A DNA stretch of 64,000 nt from Ashinkailepas kermadecensis (GCA_034440615.1 JAOTOM010003976.1:55001-119000), one strand, 5' to 3'; positions 48,351 through 61,254 are shown, counted from the first letter of the stretch. A program made the numbers and translations. The notes: generated by a model not told the origin, from the sequence alone.

Positions 48351-49889
48351 GTATATCATTTACACATTTTTCGCCCGCAATGTATCGACGCGTGGGAAAA
48401 TAATGCGACACGCAGTGGCGGATGATCGCATAACCTTTACATGCTATCCGCCCGCAATATGATGCCTTTTCATGTCCTCGTCACCATAGGCGTAGGAACG
48501 TCTCAAAAAGTGGGTGGGTCAGGATCAACAGCAGGGACGCACCCAGGAATTTCGCAAAGTACCATGGTTGAGCACTTTTGGATAGATAACCCGATAATTT
48601 TAACAGTGAGCACACAACTTTTACCGCTAAGATGGGGACCGCTAAAGGGATGGGTAGGCCACTGGGCGCGCCTATGGCTAACAACAACATGCGATACTGA
48701 AAAATAACTATCATCACAGCATAAGTATTTTCAAATTCACACTTCTCGCTGGACTTGGAACTCTTTTCACGACTGATGGATTTTTTTGTAACAATAGGTT
48801 TATCTCCCTGGTGCGAGTGAAAGCATTAGTATTACTGTTGAAACCAAATTTCTTCAACTTCTGCTATGTGCGTGTGTGTAGGGGTGGGTGCAAGCCCATT
48901 ACAGCCTCACTAATGGCTAAATTGTGTGCCCTAGTTTCTATGATATAGTACTAAACGCCTTTAAGATGTCACCCGTTGTTCACCGATGTTGATGAGGAGA
49001 AAGAATAGAACGCCTGTGCAAATTATCCCGTAAACGAAAATTTCGAAATGGCCGAAAGATGCAGGGGGTCATTGTGAGTTCACCGATCGATACTTTTGCA
49101 CAATTCAGATTATTCTTCATTGAGTTGAGTTCTTCCGCTTAGACATTCTTCACACCTTCATATTTTCATGGCAAGTTACAAGAATGTGAAGGTGAGAAAG
49201 GGTCTGATTTTGTTTAGATTGCCAGATATAGCCATACTTAGTACATATTATTCGCCCACAGATGCTTCCCAGGCAGCGTTCACCTTACGATTTTGCACCG
49301 GCTGCTAGCAAGAACGAAGCTTACTTGCTGGTCCATGGCAAAATAATTCTGATGATTGTTGCTGGAGAGGATGAGAAAAGGAAAAACGGGTCATCGCTGG
49401 TTGAAGATGCTTTGATCCGGTGTGTGGGGGACCAAGATTGGCAAGCCGACAGAATGGAAAAAAAACGCAATAAATAATAGTACATGATATTGTGTTCGTC
49501 CTCAGGGCCTAACTCCAACACATCGGTGACCAGTCACCTGAAACATTTATGTAGTACACATCGTGCACTTTAGAATATCCGCCACTTGAAACGAAATGCT
49601 GCAACTGCATCATGTGGCACCCGGCTGAAACGGAATGAAAGCCTTATTTTGGGGGACCAACAAATCAGTGCAAAATAGCTGACAGAGAGAAAACACGGCA
49701 CCTCATAAAGTCATAAGGTGTTCAGACTTAGGAGCCGCAAGGGCCCATCCTGAATTCAATTCGATGACTAGCTCTCTTCTTCCCACGTTTTTTGGTGGCT
49801 AAGGCATCCGGATAACCGCTTAGCTTTCACGCACCTCATCCCTGATTAAATATCAACGCTTCCAGATTGGCTACCGAACTGAGACTCTA
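48351..49889. other. interior of the foldback, left part
   Basis: An 85-bp repeat of CGCAGTGGCGGATGATCG-containing sequence occurs at 48335-48432. No transposase-like frame was recognised in the remainder. Confidence 0.45.
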
Positions 49890-50885
49890 GTTAGGTGTTC
49901 TTTTTAACCTTTCCGATTTTTTTATCTTCGGGCGTGTTTTAAGGCTCTGGCCAATTTTTGCTAGGGGCCCGGCACATGGTTGTGACCTGGACTCTTTTTA
50001 AAAAGCTTTGTTGCTTTTTTTGTGCACCGATGCTATTTTTTAGGTATCGGCGCTTTTTCGCAGACCCCGAAGTGTTCATTTAGTGCCAGGTCTTTTTGTT
50101 CAATTTCTAGGATTATGTCGATTTTTGAGGGCCCTAGCATATCATCACTCTTCATATCCTCATGTGACCTTGTCAGGTCGCATCACGTGCGCGTAATCCT
50201 CTCGGTGGATTCTGAGATTCTGAGAGCCGTTCTCGCACTTGAAGTTTTGAGGCCTCCATGCTGTATCAAACCTCGCTGTGCTTTGAGGGCCCCGTTGTGT
50301 CTTGATTCTTTTAGCTCCCGTGTGTATATTTAGAGCAGCAAAGAGTGTTTTAAGGCAATGTCGCTTTTTTCAGACTCGGTACGATTTGAAGGGCCCGGTG
50401 CATTTTCGTCTTCCAGTTGTGCTCTTAGGGTCCCGCGGTGTTTATTTGGCGTTTCTCGGTCATATTTGTGGGACCCCAGCACGATATTAGGGGCCCGGTA
50501 TAATTTCTCGGGATCCCGTCTCGACTTTTCGGGCCCAGTCGCGTAGTTCCGAGAGAATCCGACGTCAGTTTTCTGGGCTCGACACAGTTTTTAGTGACTT
50601 ATTCTGAATTATGTAAAGTCTGAGCCACGGCTTCATTTTTCGGGTCCTCGGTAGCATTTTTCGTGTCCCGCCGCGATTTGTCGAGCTCCGGTATGTTTTT
50701 CGGTGCCGTACGCGATTTGTTAAGGCATCTGGTGGTATGTTTTGACCAAAGAGCGATTTTCCTGGCTCGGACATCTTTTTCGGAATCCCTGTTTATTTTG
50801 GATGGTTCTGACTTGATTCTTGTCGGGCTCCGATGCGATTTTGGGGCCACGCTGTGCTTAGCACTGATAGTAGCATTGGGGCCAC
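49890..50885. repeat. degenerate about 30-bp minisatellite, copy 2
   Basis: This has the same composition, spacing and GGTGTTCTTTTT start as 14755-15860, in the same orientation. It lies inside the large foldback. Confidence 0.7.
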
Positions 50886-50889
50886 GCTG

Positions 50890-51590
50890 TGATTGTGTTT
50901 AAATGCTCCGAAATGGGCATCAATGATGTTTTGGACATTACGAATGATGCAATACAGATTCTAGACCCGACATTTGACCTCAGGTCACCTATATAGCAGC
51001 ACTTTATCAGGTCAGTTACCTGTTCCAGTTACCGGAACCGGGCCGCCCGCCCGACTGCTCCGTCGGGCATCTCGGCGCGATCGGCTTCGCGAAGAAAGGA
51101 GTGAAGTACATGAATAAAGTATGGAAACGCAATGACAAACAGTACAAACGACATTTATGGCAACATTTAGTACATTTATGGCAACATTCCAGTTGATCAA
51201 GTTTGGTTCCATTAACCTGTCATGAACTTGACCTGACTTGACCTCGGTGACCTAACATGGCCTTGAAGCTATATAGCATATCAATATACATCAAACAAGT
51301 CGTTAGTGTTGCCAAGAACACTTCCCTTTTGCAAATATATGGGAAGCGCATCAGCGCCGACTTTTGTGGTCCGGCGCTGGGAATTTTTTTTACTTTAGCG
51401 GCCCCTAACTTGAAAACTTTTCGCCCGATTTCCATTTTTCTTTTTCTTCCATTTTCTTAAACGACGCGCCGGTCATTTCTAAGCAGGTACGCAGAAAATC
51501 GCGTATATCGACCTGTAAAATCTGCAGTTATGTACGAAAAACCGGAGGGGTGGGCGGATTTCGCCCCCCTCCAGTGCGCGTGTTAACGCC
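50890..51590 (-). repeat. dispersed repeat A, copy 2
   Basis: This is the reverse complement of 8336-9010 over its whole length with modest divergence, including the GGCGGATTTCGCC block at 51553 and the TTTAAATGCTCC end at 50898. It sits inside the large foldback between a degenerate array and LINE copy 2. Confidence 0.8.
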
Positions 51591-51688
51591 GTGCTGGTCA
51601 ATGGCATGCCTGCAGGCAGCCCGGTACCACCGACAGCCACCACGCCACGGAACGTGGCACCCTCCGACCGCCGAACCGGCGCCAGGGG

Positions 51689-51726
51689 ATCAGGTGTCAG
51701 ACCGGAGGGGAGGTCTGACACCTGAT
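51689..51726. repeat. perfect 15-bp inverted repeat at the LINE copy 2 junction
   Basis: ATCAGGTGTCAGACC (51689-51703) and GGTCTGACACCTGAT (51712-51726) pair perfectly over an 8-nt loop. Confidence 0.93.
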
Positions 51727-53040
51727 TGATTAAAGATACTCAACATGGGTTTAGAAAACGGAGATCGTGTCTCACAAATCTCTTGGACTTTTTTAATTTT
51801 GCCACAGAACAATTTGATCAGGGAAATCAGGTTGATGTAGCATATCTTGACTTTAGTAAGGCCTTTGACAAGGTAGCCCATAAACGGTTAATGATGCAGC
51901 TTCAGGTCCATGACATTGCAGGTAGCATCCTAAAATGGATAGAGTTGTGGCTTTCAGATAGACAGCAGAGAGTAATGCTAAATGTCACAAAGTCATCATG
52001 GCAAAGTGTTCTTAGTGGAGTCCCTCAGGGGTCGGTACTGGGGCCACCATTGTTCATTATATTTGTGAATAGCATTGAATGTGGCCTAAGCAGTAAGGTT
52101 TTGAAATTTGCGGATGATTTGAAGATCTTTAGGGCAATAACAGGGCACAATGAGCAGGTTTTGCTGCAGAACGACTTAGACGAGCTTGTGAAGTGGTCCG
52201 AAAAATGGCAAATGAAGTTTAATTTTGATAAGTGCAAAGTCATGCATGTAGGTAGGCAGAATATGAAGGTGCCATACTTGATGGGTGGCCAAGTATTATC
52301 TGTGACTCAGCAGGAGAAGGACTTAGGTGTTATTTTGAACACAAAATTGGGGGCATCAGAACAGACCAAAGAAGGCAGGAAAAAGGCACTAAGAATGCTT
52401 GGGGCAATGCAGAGGAATGTGTCATACAAAAGTGAGGAGGTCATCAGAAAGCTTTACTGTGCATATGTCAGGCCACATTTAGAATACTGTGTCCAAGCTT
52501 GGTCCCCTAGTTATGAGAAAGATTGTTGGCTTTTAGAGAGAGTACAAAAGAGGGCAATACAAATGGTTAATGGTATAGGCAACCTGGCATATGAGGAAAG
52601 ATTGAAGAAATTGAATATGTTTTCACTTAGATATAGAAGGCTGAGATGAGATCTCATCGAGGTTTTTAAATTTGTTCATGGTCAGGAACAGGGATATCTC
52701 AGGGAAATGTTTGAATTTAACAGAAATGATGCAATTAGAGGTCATCAATTCAAAATTAAAGTTAATCACAGCAGGACAAGGTTAAGACAGTCTTTCTTCA
52801 CCAACAGGGTAGTCGAACACTGGAACCAGCTACCAGGAACCATTGTCAGTAGCAACACACAGAACATCTTTAAAAACGGAATAGACAATCATTATAAGAA
52901 TAGGGGGCTTGTTTTTCTGTATTCCAGGGAGGGCTGATATACAGATTTGGTGGGCAACTGGTTCAGTGTCCAAAAGTGCAACCAAGAAGGGCCCTTGTGG
53001 CTCATAGTTGCACTGATCTTTTGTCTTTTATGTCTTTACG
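51722..53040 (+). mobile_element. CR1/L2-like LINE, copy 2 (5'-truncated, nonsense mutation)
   Basis: This is the same family as the copy at 22881-24097 and very similar to it, but it extends about 120 bp further 5', including the HGFRKRRSC segment. The reverse-transcriptase motifs LDFSKAFDKV, SGVPQGSVLGP and FADD are present. The frame is broken by TGA at 52647-52649, where copy 1 has an Arg-Gly-Asp context, and the homology then resumes to the end of the protein near 52937. The shared 3' UTR ends at about 53040 in the same TATGTCTT-type repeat. A perfect 15-bp hairpin sits at the 5' junction. The element lies inside the large foldback structure. Confidence 0.9.
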
Positions 53041-53201
53041 TCTGACAGGTGATCGTTCTTTCGAGATATGGCAATGGGCAGCCCTCCGGGGACTCAGAGT
53101 TACACACTTGCGGCAGTACAAACGAAATTCGACAGACCGGCTGTGGCAGTCAAAGGGTGCACATTTCCATCAGCGACACCGTGACGGTTTTGCGACGCGA
53201 A

Positions 53202-53853
53202 CCGTCCACTTTCGCGCCACAGACGCTGCGCTTTCTCCGTCCCTTCCCCAGACAGCTGATAAATGGCGTTACCAGGGTACGACTAGCCGGCATATTCCGG
53301 TCGAAAAATGCAAGTATTGCGTGAGAATCACAATGTAATGAACATTTTAAGCTAGCCATGAAATCTGATACAGACAGGTCTGAGCAGTGTTTTCGTGCTA
53401 TGCATCCGCCACTGCGCCGCATATCAGCTTCCCACGGGACGACAGCCGGTTCCCGAGTTCTGGAAAGCTAACAATCCGCGCACACCGCACGCGTATTCAA
53501 TGACACATCCTGCCATCTAGTGAGAAATCCGTCCACTTTCGCGCCACAGACGCTGCGCTTTCTCCGTCCCTTCCCCAGACAGCTGATCAATGGCGTTATC
53601 AGGGTACGACTAGCCGGCATATTCCGGTCGAAAAATTCAAGTATTGCGTGAGAATCACAATGTAATGAACATTTTAAGCTAGCCATGAAATCTGATACAA
53701 ACAGGTCTGGGCAGTGTGTTCGTGCTATGCATCCGCCACTGCGCCGCATATCAGCTTCCCACGGGACGACAGCCGGTTCCCGAGGTCTGGAAAGCTAACA
53801 ATGCGCGCACACCACACGCGTATTCAATGCCACATCCTGCCATCTAGTGAGAA
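53202..53853. repeat. 327-bp tandem duplication
   Basis: Copies start at 53202 and 53529 with CCGTCCACTTTCGCGCCACA. They are nearly identical and include the inner end of the right foldback arm. Confidence 0.95.
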
Positions 53854-54340
53854 ATATTGTGATCTATACTTCAACGTTCAATCGCATGACATTCATTCAA
53901 TATCCGTTGTTATAATACCTAGACCGTGCTGCTACCTAGCGATAGCTATCTGAAGTGATGCTTCTAGAAAATAATGGAGTTCTTGAATCTGTGGAGGTTG
54001 CGAGCTGTGGAGGTTATGAGCGCTTCGCAGTTGTGGAGGTTATGAGCTATGGAGGTTACGAGCGCTGCGGACTTGTGGAGGTTGTGAGCTGTGGAGGTTA
54101 TGAGCGCTTCGCAGTTGTGGAGGTTACGAGCTGTGGAAGTTATGAGCGCTTGGAGTTGTGGAGGTTATGAGCTGTGGAGGTTACGAGCGCTGCGGACTTG
54201 TGGAGGTTGTGAGCTGTGGAGGTTATGAGCGCTTCGTAGTCGTGGAGGTTGTGAGCTGTGGAGGTTATGACCTGTGGAGGTTACGAGCGCATCGGGTATG
54301 TTGAATTTGTGGAGGTTATGAGCTGTGGAGGTTATGATAC
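53729..54340 (-). repeat. right arm of the large foldback structure
   Basis: An inverted copy of 47797-48350 that ends at GGTTATGATAC, matching GTATCATAACC at the left end. The minisatellite part is 53985-54335. Its inner end overlaps the 327-bp duplication at 53202-53853. Confidence 0.9.
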
Positions 54341-54980
54341 GCTGTCGCTGACGAGTATGTGATAATCAAGAAAAAGGCAGCAGATGCCAAATAATTCAGA
54401 GGTATCTCACATATATTTTGACGCCTTACTCATATATCAATATCTATATAAACATCCCACAGGCCAACCGAAGATCTCGCATGTTGCAGAACAACAAAGA
54501 GCCCCGAGCATCATTCGATGTGCACCAGCGACGCTGCTGGACGCCTCTATGAGGACGTACTGGTGTGTGGTGGGAACAATTCGTAAGCCGATTGGCCGAC
54601 ACTAACGATACTGGAGAACGATAGTGGTACTGAGAAGTGAACTGGAGTAACCCAACAAGAATCTTGCTGCCATGAGAGATAACTGGGACAAGCAAATTGC
54701 GAGGGAACGAGACAGAGTTGGTAACAAAACACGTACCGTTCGAAAGAGCACAACTTCCTCTACAGATCGACATATTGAGCTCGAGTTTGACCACACAACT
54801 GCGACAGTGCACTTAGTGTGCAATAACTGTCACTGTGTGGTTGATTTCAGTTGATCTACAGAACGCATTGCATTATTAAGTCGGTTTCTTATTGTAAACA
54901 AACAACCATTCCTGCAATTCGTTCACGTGTAGTGTAGAGGTGCCGGCTTGGCACATGAACAGCTGTGAACACAAACTCAC
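54341..54980. other. unassigned
   Basis: No recognised feature outside the weak exon candidate that follows. Confidence 0.4.
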
Positions 54981-55094
54981 CCGGTGACGTGAAACCGGAT
55001 CGTATGCTGGGCAGACACCTTTCTGCCGACCCACTATCGCTGCAACAACCAGCGAGCCTTCTTGCACCACAATTTCCACCATGTAGCGGTGCAG
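54981..55094 (-). CDS. weak isolated exon candidate, no known family
   Basis: A 114-nt, 38-codon segment is open and phase 0 at both ends. It lies between an acceptor CAG at 55095-55097 and the strong donor GTGAGT at 54975-54980. It reads LHRYMVEIVVQEGSLVVAAI near its start. It lies on the same strand as Mef2, about 11.5 kb upstream of exon 1, so it might belong to an upstream gene or an alternative first region. No family is recognised and no partner exon was found. A chance open segment with good splice-like signals is equally possible. Confidence 0.2.
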
Positions 55095-55264
55095 CTGCAC
55101 GTCCGGCACCCACGTCCGTACACACAAAAGTGAAGGTGTGGTGTTGGCGGGGGAGGAGTCCGTTAGTTCCTGAACGTTCCACTGAAATTTGGAGTCTCCT
55201 CCCCTGCCCCCGATCGCCGCGATAGTGTATGAGCACGCAACAACTCGGAAAGTATATCGTGATC

Positions 55265-55870
55265 AATGGCGTACCGCTCAGACTCTGGAGTGGAGTGAGT
55301 GGTGCGCACATTAGTTTATGGTATGAGCAGTGGCGCATGCATTAGTTTAGAGCATGAGCAATGACGTGCGAATTAGATGACGGTACGTGATGTGGCATAC
55401 GTATCAGGCTGAGTATGAGCAGCAGCGAATGTATCCGGTTAGAGTATGAGGAGTGGTGCGTGCATCAGGCTAAGGTAGGAAATGTGAGATGAACAGTGAC
55501 GGTGTACAAGATTATGGTATAAGGTTACAAGTAGCGCATGCATAAGGTTACAACAGGACACAGAACAAAGACGTGTGTATCAGGCTATGGTAGGACAAGC
55601 GGCGAATGTATGAGGTTGAGCATGGTGGATGGCACATGGATCAGGTTAAGGTATGGGCAGTGGCGTTTGCACCAGGTTCGGCTATGAGGAGCGGCCGATG
55701 GGTTGGCGCCTGCAGAGAAATGGCGCACGTATTTGTGAGGCTGTCAGCAGCGGTAATGCTTTGGTTCAGGACGTGTTCATTGTGCGACGTGTGTGACGCG
55801 TGCACCAGCTAAGAGCATGGTGTGCATCAAGTTCGCTATGAGCAGTGGTGTGTGCATCAGGTTAGGACAT
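55265..55870. repeat. degenerate about 33-bp minisatellite
   Basis: GCATCAGGTTA-type and TATGAGCAGTGGCG-type blocks recur about every 30-36 bp with heavy decay. Confidence 0.7.
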
Positions 55871-56459
55871 GAGCCGCGGGCGGTTCGAGCCTAGTTGAAC
55901 TTGGCTGGACTGGAATTTGCAGTAAGGTGTATTGCAAAATCAAGCTAGCATTCCATGCTGTCGTGCGTAGACATACGAAAGCTAGAATTTCAAGAACGTT
56001 TGTCCTTCATAGTTGTTGTAAGATGAGGATTAGCATGTCATGTCAGCTATCCCAGATACAAGAGTTAGCAACAACCCTGATCACATGTCATTCTGCTTTT
56101 GATAACGATTTTGAATAGGATTGCAAGCGCCCTTCGAAATTAGAAATAATGGTGGCGGTCGTACTTGCTTCGTGGTTGCTCAACGAAATGTCAGTGCGAT
56201 TGTATTAACGATGACCTGATGGCGTAGCGTGGGGAGGGGTGCGAGTTCTGCCACACAGTCCACTGAGTTGAGGTAGGTGGACTTGGGCGCGAATGATCAA
56301 TTCTGGTCGAAGCGCCCTAAAGCCCAAATAACTAACTAACGAGGTAGGTGGACTGAGGTCCTCTCCCCTTCCCGCCGATTTTTGCCGCACTGGCCATGCA
56401 CCTCTGGCGAATTGTATCGCTTCGCACAACCCTTCGAAGCGGGTAGCTCGTGAGATGAA
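55871..56459. other. unassigned
   Basis: Only the short dispersed repeat at 56303-56338 is recognised. Confidence 0.4.
56303..56338 (-). repeat. dispersed short repeat (SINE tail-like), copy 3
   Basis: On the minus strand this reads GTTAGTTAGTTATTTGGGCT then TTAGGGCGC, matching the start of the copies at 10299 and 26313. It is truncated. Confidence 0.4.
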
Positions 56460-57210
56460 CTGGTCTCGTTAAAAGAGAAGCCCAAGCGAGTCTACTCCCG
56501 GATGCATGGTACAACATTTCATCTGACAGGCCCGGCCTAGCTCGGTTCGACCGTCGCGCTCTTGGGACCGAAATAAGTTGTTTTTGTACAACGTTTAGTG
56601 TTCTAATCTATTCGGGCTGAGTCACGTGGGCTGTTTTAATTTCGAATGTTACCCATGTTCCCATTATTATTTACCACGTGCTTTTAATCATTGCACAAAG
56701 AAAAAGGCTGACGGCGACATTTCCGGGCGCGGGAAGCTAACCATGTATCTGATACGGCAACCGGTGCATCAGATACACTATGCATCTAATACCGGTTGCG
56801 GTATGAGGTATCCGATGCACGGCTGTGGTATCAGATGCATATTGTAGCTGATGCACCGGTTGCAGTATCAGATGCATAGTGTATCTGATGCACCGGCTGC
56901 GGTATCAGATGCATAGTGAGCTGCCGGCCTCCGGAAAAGTCGCCGTCAGCTGCTTTCTTTGTACAAGGATTAAAAGCACTTGAAGAATAATATTGGGATT
57001 AACATGAGTAAAACTCGAAATTAAAACAGCCCACGGTACTCCGATTGAAGAGATTAGAACGCGAAACGCTGTACAAAAACAAGTTATTTCGGTTTCAAGA
57101 GAACGAAGGTCGGACCGAGCCAGGTCGGGCCTCTCAGATGGACTTTTGTATGCACGACCATGCATCCGGGAGTAGACTCTCTCAGGCTTCGCTTTTAACC
57201 AGAAGTTCGC
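56460..57210. repeat. small foldback structure
   Basis: 56460-56755 is inverted relative to 56930-57205. Matching blocks are GAGTCTACTCCCGGATGCAT, GTGGGCTGTTTTAATTTCGA and GCTGACGGCGACTTTTCCGG or close variants. Between them lie satellite units of the 37-bp family in both orientations. Confidence 0.85.
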
Positions 57211-57550
57211 TGCACCGCAGCCGGTGCATTAGATACACTATGCATTTGATACCACAGCCAGTGTATCAGATACAATATACATCTGATACAGCAACCGGTG
57301 TATCAGATACAATATACATCTGATACAGCAACCGGTGCATCAGATGCAATATACATCTGATACCGCAGCCGGTGTAACAGATGCACTATGCATCTGATAC
57401 CGCAGCCGGTGCATCAGATACACTATGCATCTGATACCGCAGCCGGTGCATCAGATACAATATGCATCTGATACCGCAGCCGGTGCATCAGATACAATAT
57501 GCATCTGATACCGCAGCCGGTGTATCAGATACAATATACATCTGATACCG
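56745..57550. repeat. 37-bp satellite arrays in opposite orientations
   Basis: Units contain GCATCTGATACCGCAGCCGG then TGCATCAGATACAATAT. About five decayed units at 56745-56925 and about nine better units at 57213-57550. Each unit has an ATCTGAT/ATCAGAT inverted pair. The first array runs mainly opposite to the second. Confidence 0.9.
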
Positions 57551-60419
57551 CATCCGGTACTTGCCACCAGTCCCGGGTGGCCAGTGCGTAATTTCCACTA
57601 CTCGGATGCCATTTCCCTAGGAACGGCAATAGTGCTGTCCACAACTGTAAAAAGGAGCCGCGTGAGTTCGGAAACAACTCTTTAGTTTTAAATTAAGTAT
57701 GTCTACCAAAGTTTATAGTATATTCGATGACTCTACTTCAAGTACAAAGGATGACATGGAATGTGGATATCTGAATGCAAGAAGCATGAAAAAGTAAATG
57801 ATGCCCCACTCACCGCAACTTTTAATCACAAACAAATGTCATCATCACTTAATTTCTTTGGTACCTCAGCAGAGCGGTATCAGCCATAAAACTGATTAGG
57901 AAATGCACATGTAATAACAAATAGGGTATATTACCCCTTGTCACATCATAGCTCCGAATGCACGTGTCCCTTCCATGGAAAGGTGGGGATCATCTGACTG
58001 GAAAAGGTGCCACTGCTGAGAAGCTCAGTGCACCCACCCTCCTTCCCCCTTCCTGGAATTTTTCCGCCAAAGGTCAGTGGATTTTCGAATGTGCCCCTGT
58101 TTAAATTGTCTCAATCGGTGGCGATTATCAATTTCCATTCAGGCGAGTGCCACACTCCCTCCTCCTCCCACAATCAAAATTTCCGGATCTGTTTCTGTAC
58201 TTGAGGCATTGAAAAAGATCCAATACAATTGAGAAACTGCAGCTCAGGCAACAGATAGCAGTGCCCCTGCCATGAGCCATGCATGGATGCAGCCATATAT
58301 GGATTAGAGCGAGAACACCAAATTTACTGGATGGTAAGATGCATTACAAGGCAGAGGTAAGATACATACAAGGCAGAGCGATAACGGCACCAATAAACAG
58401 CATTATATATCATCAGATGCGTGCATGTTTACTACTTTATAAAAAGCAAGTGGTAGAAATATGGCAAAGCTAATACAGGATAGGTAAAGAGTAAAGTATA
58501 CAAAAACTAGCAAGAATATGAGTTGCACAAAAAGTCGCCCTCAGGTTCCTTTGTAACCTGTAAGATATAATTACCACCATGAAAGTACCTGCCCAAGCCC
58601 CTTCAACTATCCCATGGGTAGACTGCCACCTGTAAAAAAGAGAATAAAAATGTTTCGCAAAACTCTTCAACCAAGACATATCAAAATCGACCACTCTGAT
58701 ATTTGAGGGGCTTTTCTGGCATCACCATCTGAAAATAGTTAGCGTGTAGGTGTCTGACCTTTCAGAAGCCCAGGACTTCGGTAATGACAAAAATACGTCT
58801 TACAGCAAAATGTGAGCCCGACTCTTTTAGCTTTATGCCTAGCATGCCAAAAAATGTTATATTCCATGATTATTTGGAATATTTTCATTAACTTAGCATA
58901 CTTTTGGACACTACCAGCACACACCTTTCCGATGCTTCAAGTCGAAGTACGATCACAACGGAGCTTCAGCTGAATTGCTTGCTATGGAAATAACGCGCTG
59001 ACAAATGGCTTCGTTGATGGTGCATGACCAGAACGATGGTCCATGATTGCGCTTTGTTGATGGTTCATGACCAGATCGACAGCTTTGGAGGCGGCAGTGA
59101 ATTGATCTGACATCGTCGTCTGGAAATAGTCAGCGAAAATGGCCAAGGGCGGGGGCAAGTAAGCGTAAACTAAATATGCCTAGGAAAATAATTTTTGAGC
59201 AATAAAATGTGATACATTAGATATCATCGCTCTACTAAAAAGATTTTAAGACAATAAAATGTGACAATTAGTTTATTTTGGCCTTCGCCTGACGACCATT
59301 CGTGAGCCGCTCACCATTCTTGAGCCGGTGACCATCCGCGTCCTTAGCCGTTGTGAACAGTGCTTATGATAACCCGATAGCTTGACGTTAAGCCTTCCTC
59401 CCCACAAGCGACATGCATTCATAGTCTTGCCAATGCGAGCGCACTTCCACTCTCCATATGTGATAAGTTATCATTTATCGCTCAATTTCTTATTTAATTT
59501 CTGAAAATTATTGGGGCGAATACATGAGGGCAACGGGCAGGCCCAAATGGATTGTGGGGCACACTCCATAGGGTCTCAGGTCAAAAGTTGAAACTATTGG
59601 GGGAAAGCCAATATTGAGGGGGCATGTGCCCCCTCAAAAGTATATAAGTATATAAGGAAAACAACACCCCTGGCTGTGGCCACCCACCTGTTCGAACGCG
59701 TCCACACTTATATTTTAAGATGGCAAACGTCACGTTACATCGCTAATCTCTATGAACTTTAACAAACAGGAGGAAGGGGAAGAGGGCGAAAACTGTGGAA
59801 TACACATTGATTTTGAGCTGCTTTGAAATCAAACTGCCCAGGGCGTGCTGACAACCTTGATTTTTTAGTGGGTAGCTTGAGTCGTCGGTTCAGCGCGTGG
59901 GCTCAGTTCGTCACACAGTGCAGGGCATGCAGGCGGCTGCTGCACGTCCCAACGGCAGGGAGGCCGCAGCCGGTGTCGCACCAGTCACGCTAAGCACGCG
60001 GCGTGAGGGCGCGGCGCTGTTCGCGCACGTTCACCGGACGACCGGATGGTGGTCGGCAGAGGCGCAGCCAAGGGGGCCCGCACCCTCCCCCCCGTCTTAG
60101 TAATCAAAATACACTAGATGAAGACATTTTGAGACTTTCACTACGCAAAACCAAGAATTTAACGCGCACTTTGCGCGCCAAAAGCGTTCTGTTCCATAAC
60201 ATATTTGCCCCCCACCCCCACCCTTAGGAAAATCCTGGCTGCACAACTGTTGGACGGTGCCGACCGCAAGGTCACGCGCTGTTCAGGTTGTAAGGTCGAT
60301 CGGTCATGGAGAGACAAGACAACGTACCAGACAGCGACAGGAGCCGCCGGCCACAGCACCGTCACACCAGCTGCCAGACACGCGTCACGCCGCGTCACAC
60401 CAGCTGCCAGACACGCGTC
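57551..60419. other. unassigned
   Basis: Mostly AT-rich until about 59880, then GC-rich. A GGGGGCATGTGCCCCCTC near-palindrome occurs near 59617-59634. No gene recognised. Confidence 0.4.
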
Positions 60420-60965
60420 ACGTCACGGCGCAGACGGACGGCTGTACACGTCGCCACGGCACAGACGGACGGCTGTACACGTCGCCACGGCACAGACGGA
60501 CGGCTGTACACGTCGCCACGGCACAGACGGACGGACGGCTGTACACGTCGCCACGGCACAGACGGACGGACGGCTGTACACGTCGCCACGGCACAGACGG
60601 ACGGCTGTACACGTCGCCACGGCACAGACGGACGGACGGCTGTACACGTCGCCACGGCACAGACGGACGGCTGTACACGTCGCCACGGCACAGACGGACG
60701 GCTGTACACGTCGCCACGGCACAGACGGACCGCTGTACACGTCGCCACGGCACAGACGGACGGACGGCTGTACACGTCGCCACGGCACAGACGGACGGCT
60801 GTACACGTCGCCACGGCACAGACGGACGGCTGTTCACGTCGCCACGACAGACGGACGGACGGCTGTACACGTCGCCACGGCACAGACGGACGGCTGTACA
60901 CGTCGCCACGGCACAGACGGACGGCTGTACACGTCGCCACGACACAGACGGACGGCTGTACACGG
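60420..60965. repeat. 31-bp minisatellite (about 17 units)
   Basis: Units contain CGGCTGTACACGTCGCCACG then GCACAGACGGA. Several units have an extra CGGA, giving 35 bp. All frames are open for over 200 codons and give Arg/Thr/His-rich artefacts. Confidence 0.95.
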
Positions 60966-61254
60966 CGAGGCGAGGCACGACCGGACACCACTGAGTCTGA
61001 CAGCCCGGCCTCCGCTTGGGCTCTGCAGCGGCGAATCGATCCGCGTCTGACGTCACACAAAACGTCCGCACCCGCCAATCAGCGCACTGCTTGCTGCATG
61101 CGTTGGCATGCGTCACGGCCGCAGACACGCGGACTTCAGAGTGCAGACCGCGGCAGAAGCGCACCATTGCACAACCAGCCCAGGCCGGAGCTTCCCACCG
61201 GTCGTGCAGCGCAGTGGCGGACCGAGAACCTATAGACGGGAGGCGTCTCTACGT
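60966..61254. other. GC-rich spacer
   Basis: No feature recognised. Confidence 0.4.

Noticed and set aside
60205..61235. Arg/Thr-rich frames in a GC-rich region
   Set aside because: All frames of the 31-bp array are open; 31- and 35-bp units would shift any true coding frame.
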